A stretch of 64,000 nt of DNA, taken from positions 1 to 64,000 of the forward strand of contig NZ_JACIET010000005.1 of NCBI RefSeq assembly GCF_014197015.1, in the 5' to 3' direction. The translations under genes and the position numbers were made by a program. This document shows, one piece after another, positions 63,299-64,000 of the stretch; the stretch's first letter is position 1, and each line of letters opens with the position of its first letter. Origin of the DNA: Niveibacterium umoris (GTDB lineage: Bacteria > Pseudomonadota > Gammaproteobacteria > Burkholderiales > Rhodocyclaceae). A model generated the notes under the pieces. It worked only from the letters and a program-made list of their open reading frames with translations, made no database searches and was not told the DNA's origin.

Positions 63299-64000
63299 AT
63301 GACAGCAATTAACGAGCAGCTTGACCTGATCAAGCGTGGCAGCGAAGAACTCCTGATCGAGGCGGAACTGGTCGAGAAGCTCAAGAGCGGCCGTCCGCTT
63401 CGTGTGAAGGCCGGATTCGACCCGACCGCCCCGGATCTGCACCTTGGCCACACTGTGCTGATCAACAAGATGCGGCACTTCCAGGATCTGGGGCATCACG
63501 TGATGTTCCTGATCGGCGACTTCACCGGGCTGATCGGCGACCCGACCGGCAAGAATGCGACGCGCCCGCCGCTCTCGCCTGAGCAGGTCATGGCGAACGC
63601 CGAGACCTATAAGGAGCAGGTCTACAAGATCCTCGATCCGGAAAAGACCGAAATCTGCTTCAACGCAACCTGGCTGAATGCGCTGGGCGCGGCTGGCATG
63701 CTCAAGCTCGCTGCGACCCACACCGTGGCGCGCATGCTTGAACGGGACGACTTCGCCAAGCGTTTTGGCAACAACCAGCCGATCGCCATCCACGAATTCC
63801 TTTACCCGCTCTGCCAGGGCTACGACTCGGTGGCGATGAAGGCAGACGTCGAACTAGGCGGTACTGACCAGAAATTCAACCTGCTGATGGGGCGCGAGTT
63901 GCAGAAGCATCACGGCCAGTCGCCGCAGGTGGTGCTGATGATGCCGCTGCTCGAGGGGCTGGATGGTGTTAACAAGATGTCCAAGTCTCTCGGCAACTAT
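63299..64000 (+). CDS. tyrS: Tyrosyl-tRNA synthetase (3' end outside window)
   Basis: Open to the window edge, 234 codons seen. Class I landmarks are present: [19 protein letters not shown] (HIGH motif), [18 protein letters not shown], the tyrosine-site segment [33 protein letters not shown] and [12 protein letters not shown] (KMSKS). I start at ATG 63299; another in-frame ATG lies at 63290. It charges tRNA-Tyr. No T-box or other leader fits in the 65-bp interval before it. Confidence 0.96.
   Translation, partial: MTAINEQLDLIKRGSEELLIEAELVEKLKSGRPLRVKAGFDPTAPDLHLGHTVLINKMRHFQDLGHHVMFLIGDFTGLIGDPTGKNATRPPLSPEQVMANAETYKEQVYKILDPEKTEICFNATWLNALGAAGMLKLAATHTVARMLERDDFAKRFGNNQPIAIHEFLYPLCQGYDSVAMKADVELGGTDQKFNLLMGRELQKHHGQSPQVVLMMPLLEGLDGVNKMSKSLGNY

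Overview
The window is GC-rich, densely coded DNA, most likely a chromosome segment of a betaproteobacterium of Rhodocyclales type (Azoarcus, Thauera, Dechloromonas or Niveibacterium-like). This rests on gene content and order: ribF-ileS-lspA-fkpB-ispH, tsaE-amiC opposite queG, anmK-M23 peptidase opposite tyrS, and a kor/nfn-like redox operon. I saw no rRNA, tRNA, CRISPR array, insertion sequence or prophage. The species assignment is inference.

Layout. 1-8.8 kb: a LapA-like giant adhesin (its 3' end lies outside the window) with its type I secretion ATPase/permease, membrane fusion protein, a LuxR-type regulator and a small conserved protein. 8.9-9.9 kb: a TfoX-like protein, a group II truncated globin and a 40-residue membrane peptide. 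10-15.8 kb: the housekeeping run ribF-ileS-lspA-fkpB-ispH. 16-25.8 kb: a Fur-box-preceded heme acquisition locus read on the minus strand. It holds a TonB-dependent receptor with FRAP/NPDL boxes, a 1352-residue membrane-anchored CobN/HmuS-like chelatase, an ExbB/MotA-like and an ExbD-like (DUF2149) pair, an 88-residue CxxC protein, a ChaN-family protein and, unexpectedly, a ribosomal protein S4 paralog. A 0.8 kb non-coding island made of two diverged inverted arms splits this operon. 25.9-31.2 kb: VF530-like protein, small secreted protein, GH94 phosphorylase, mutarotase-like protein and a periplasmic binding protein. 31.3-37.9 kb: amiC, tsaE, queG, a phospholipase-A2-like protein, an aldo/keto reductase, a GlcG/HbpS protein, an HTH regulator, murI and a DUF2917 protein. 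38-45.5 kb: two LysR regulators, three orphan solute-binding proteins, lysA and ilvE. 45.8-50 kb: an unknown pair (peptidoglycan-binding-like protein plus a 112-residue partner), a secreted protein, an SBF-type transporter and a small zinc-ribbon membrane protein. 50-57.6 kb: a five-gene operon of 2-oxoacid:ferredoxin oxidoreductase (korAB), NfnAB/SudAB-like flavoproteins and a 722-residue protein ending in a ferredoxin-like domain. 57.7-64 kb: LysR regulator, sulfurtransferase, SpoIIAA-like protein, DMT transporter, anmK, M23 peptidase and the start of tyrS.

How they fit together. The heme locus reads as one system. The receptor brings heme across the outer membrane, a private ExbB/ExbD-like motor may power a later step, and the periplasm-facing CobN-like protein may take iron out of heme, as proposed for HmuS of Bacteroidetes. 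The kor/nfn operon would couple 2-oxoacid oxidation to low-potential ferredoxin and NAD(P)H. The most interesting loci are the heme locus (with its S4 paralog and palindromic island), the 722-residue Kor-associated protein, and the unknown pair at 45.8-47.7 kb.
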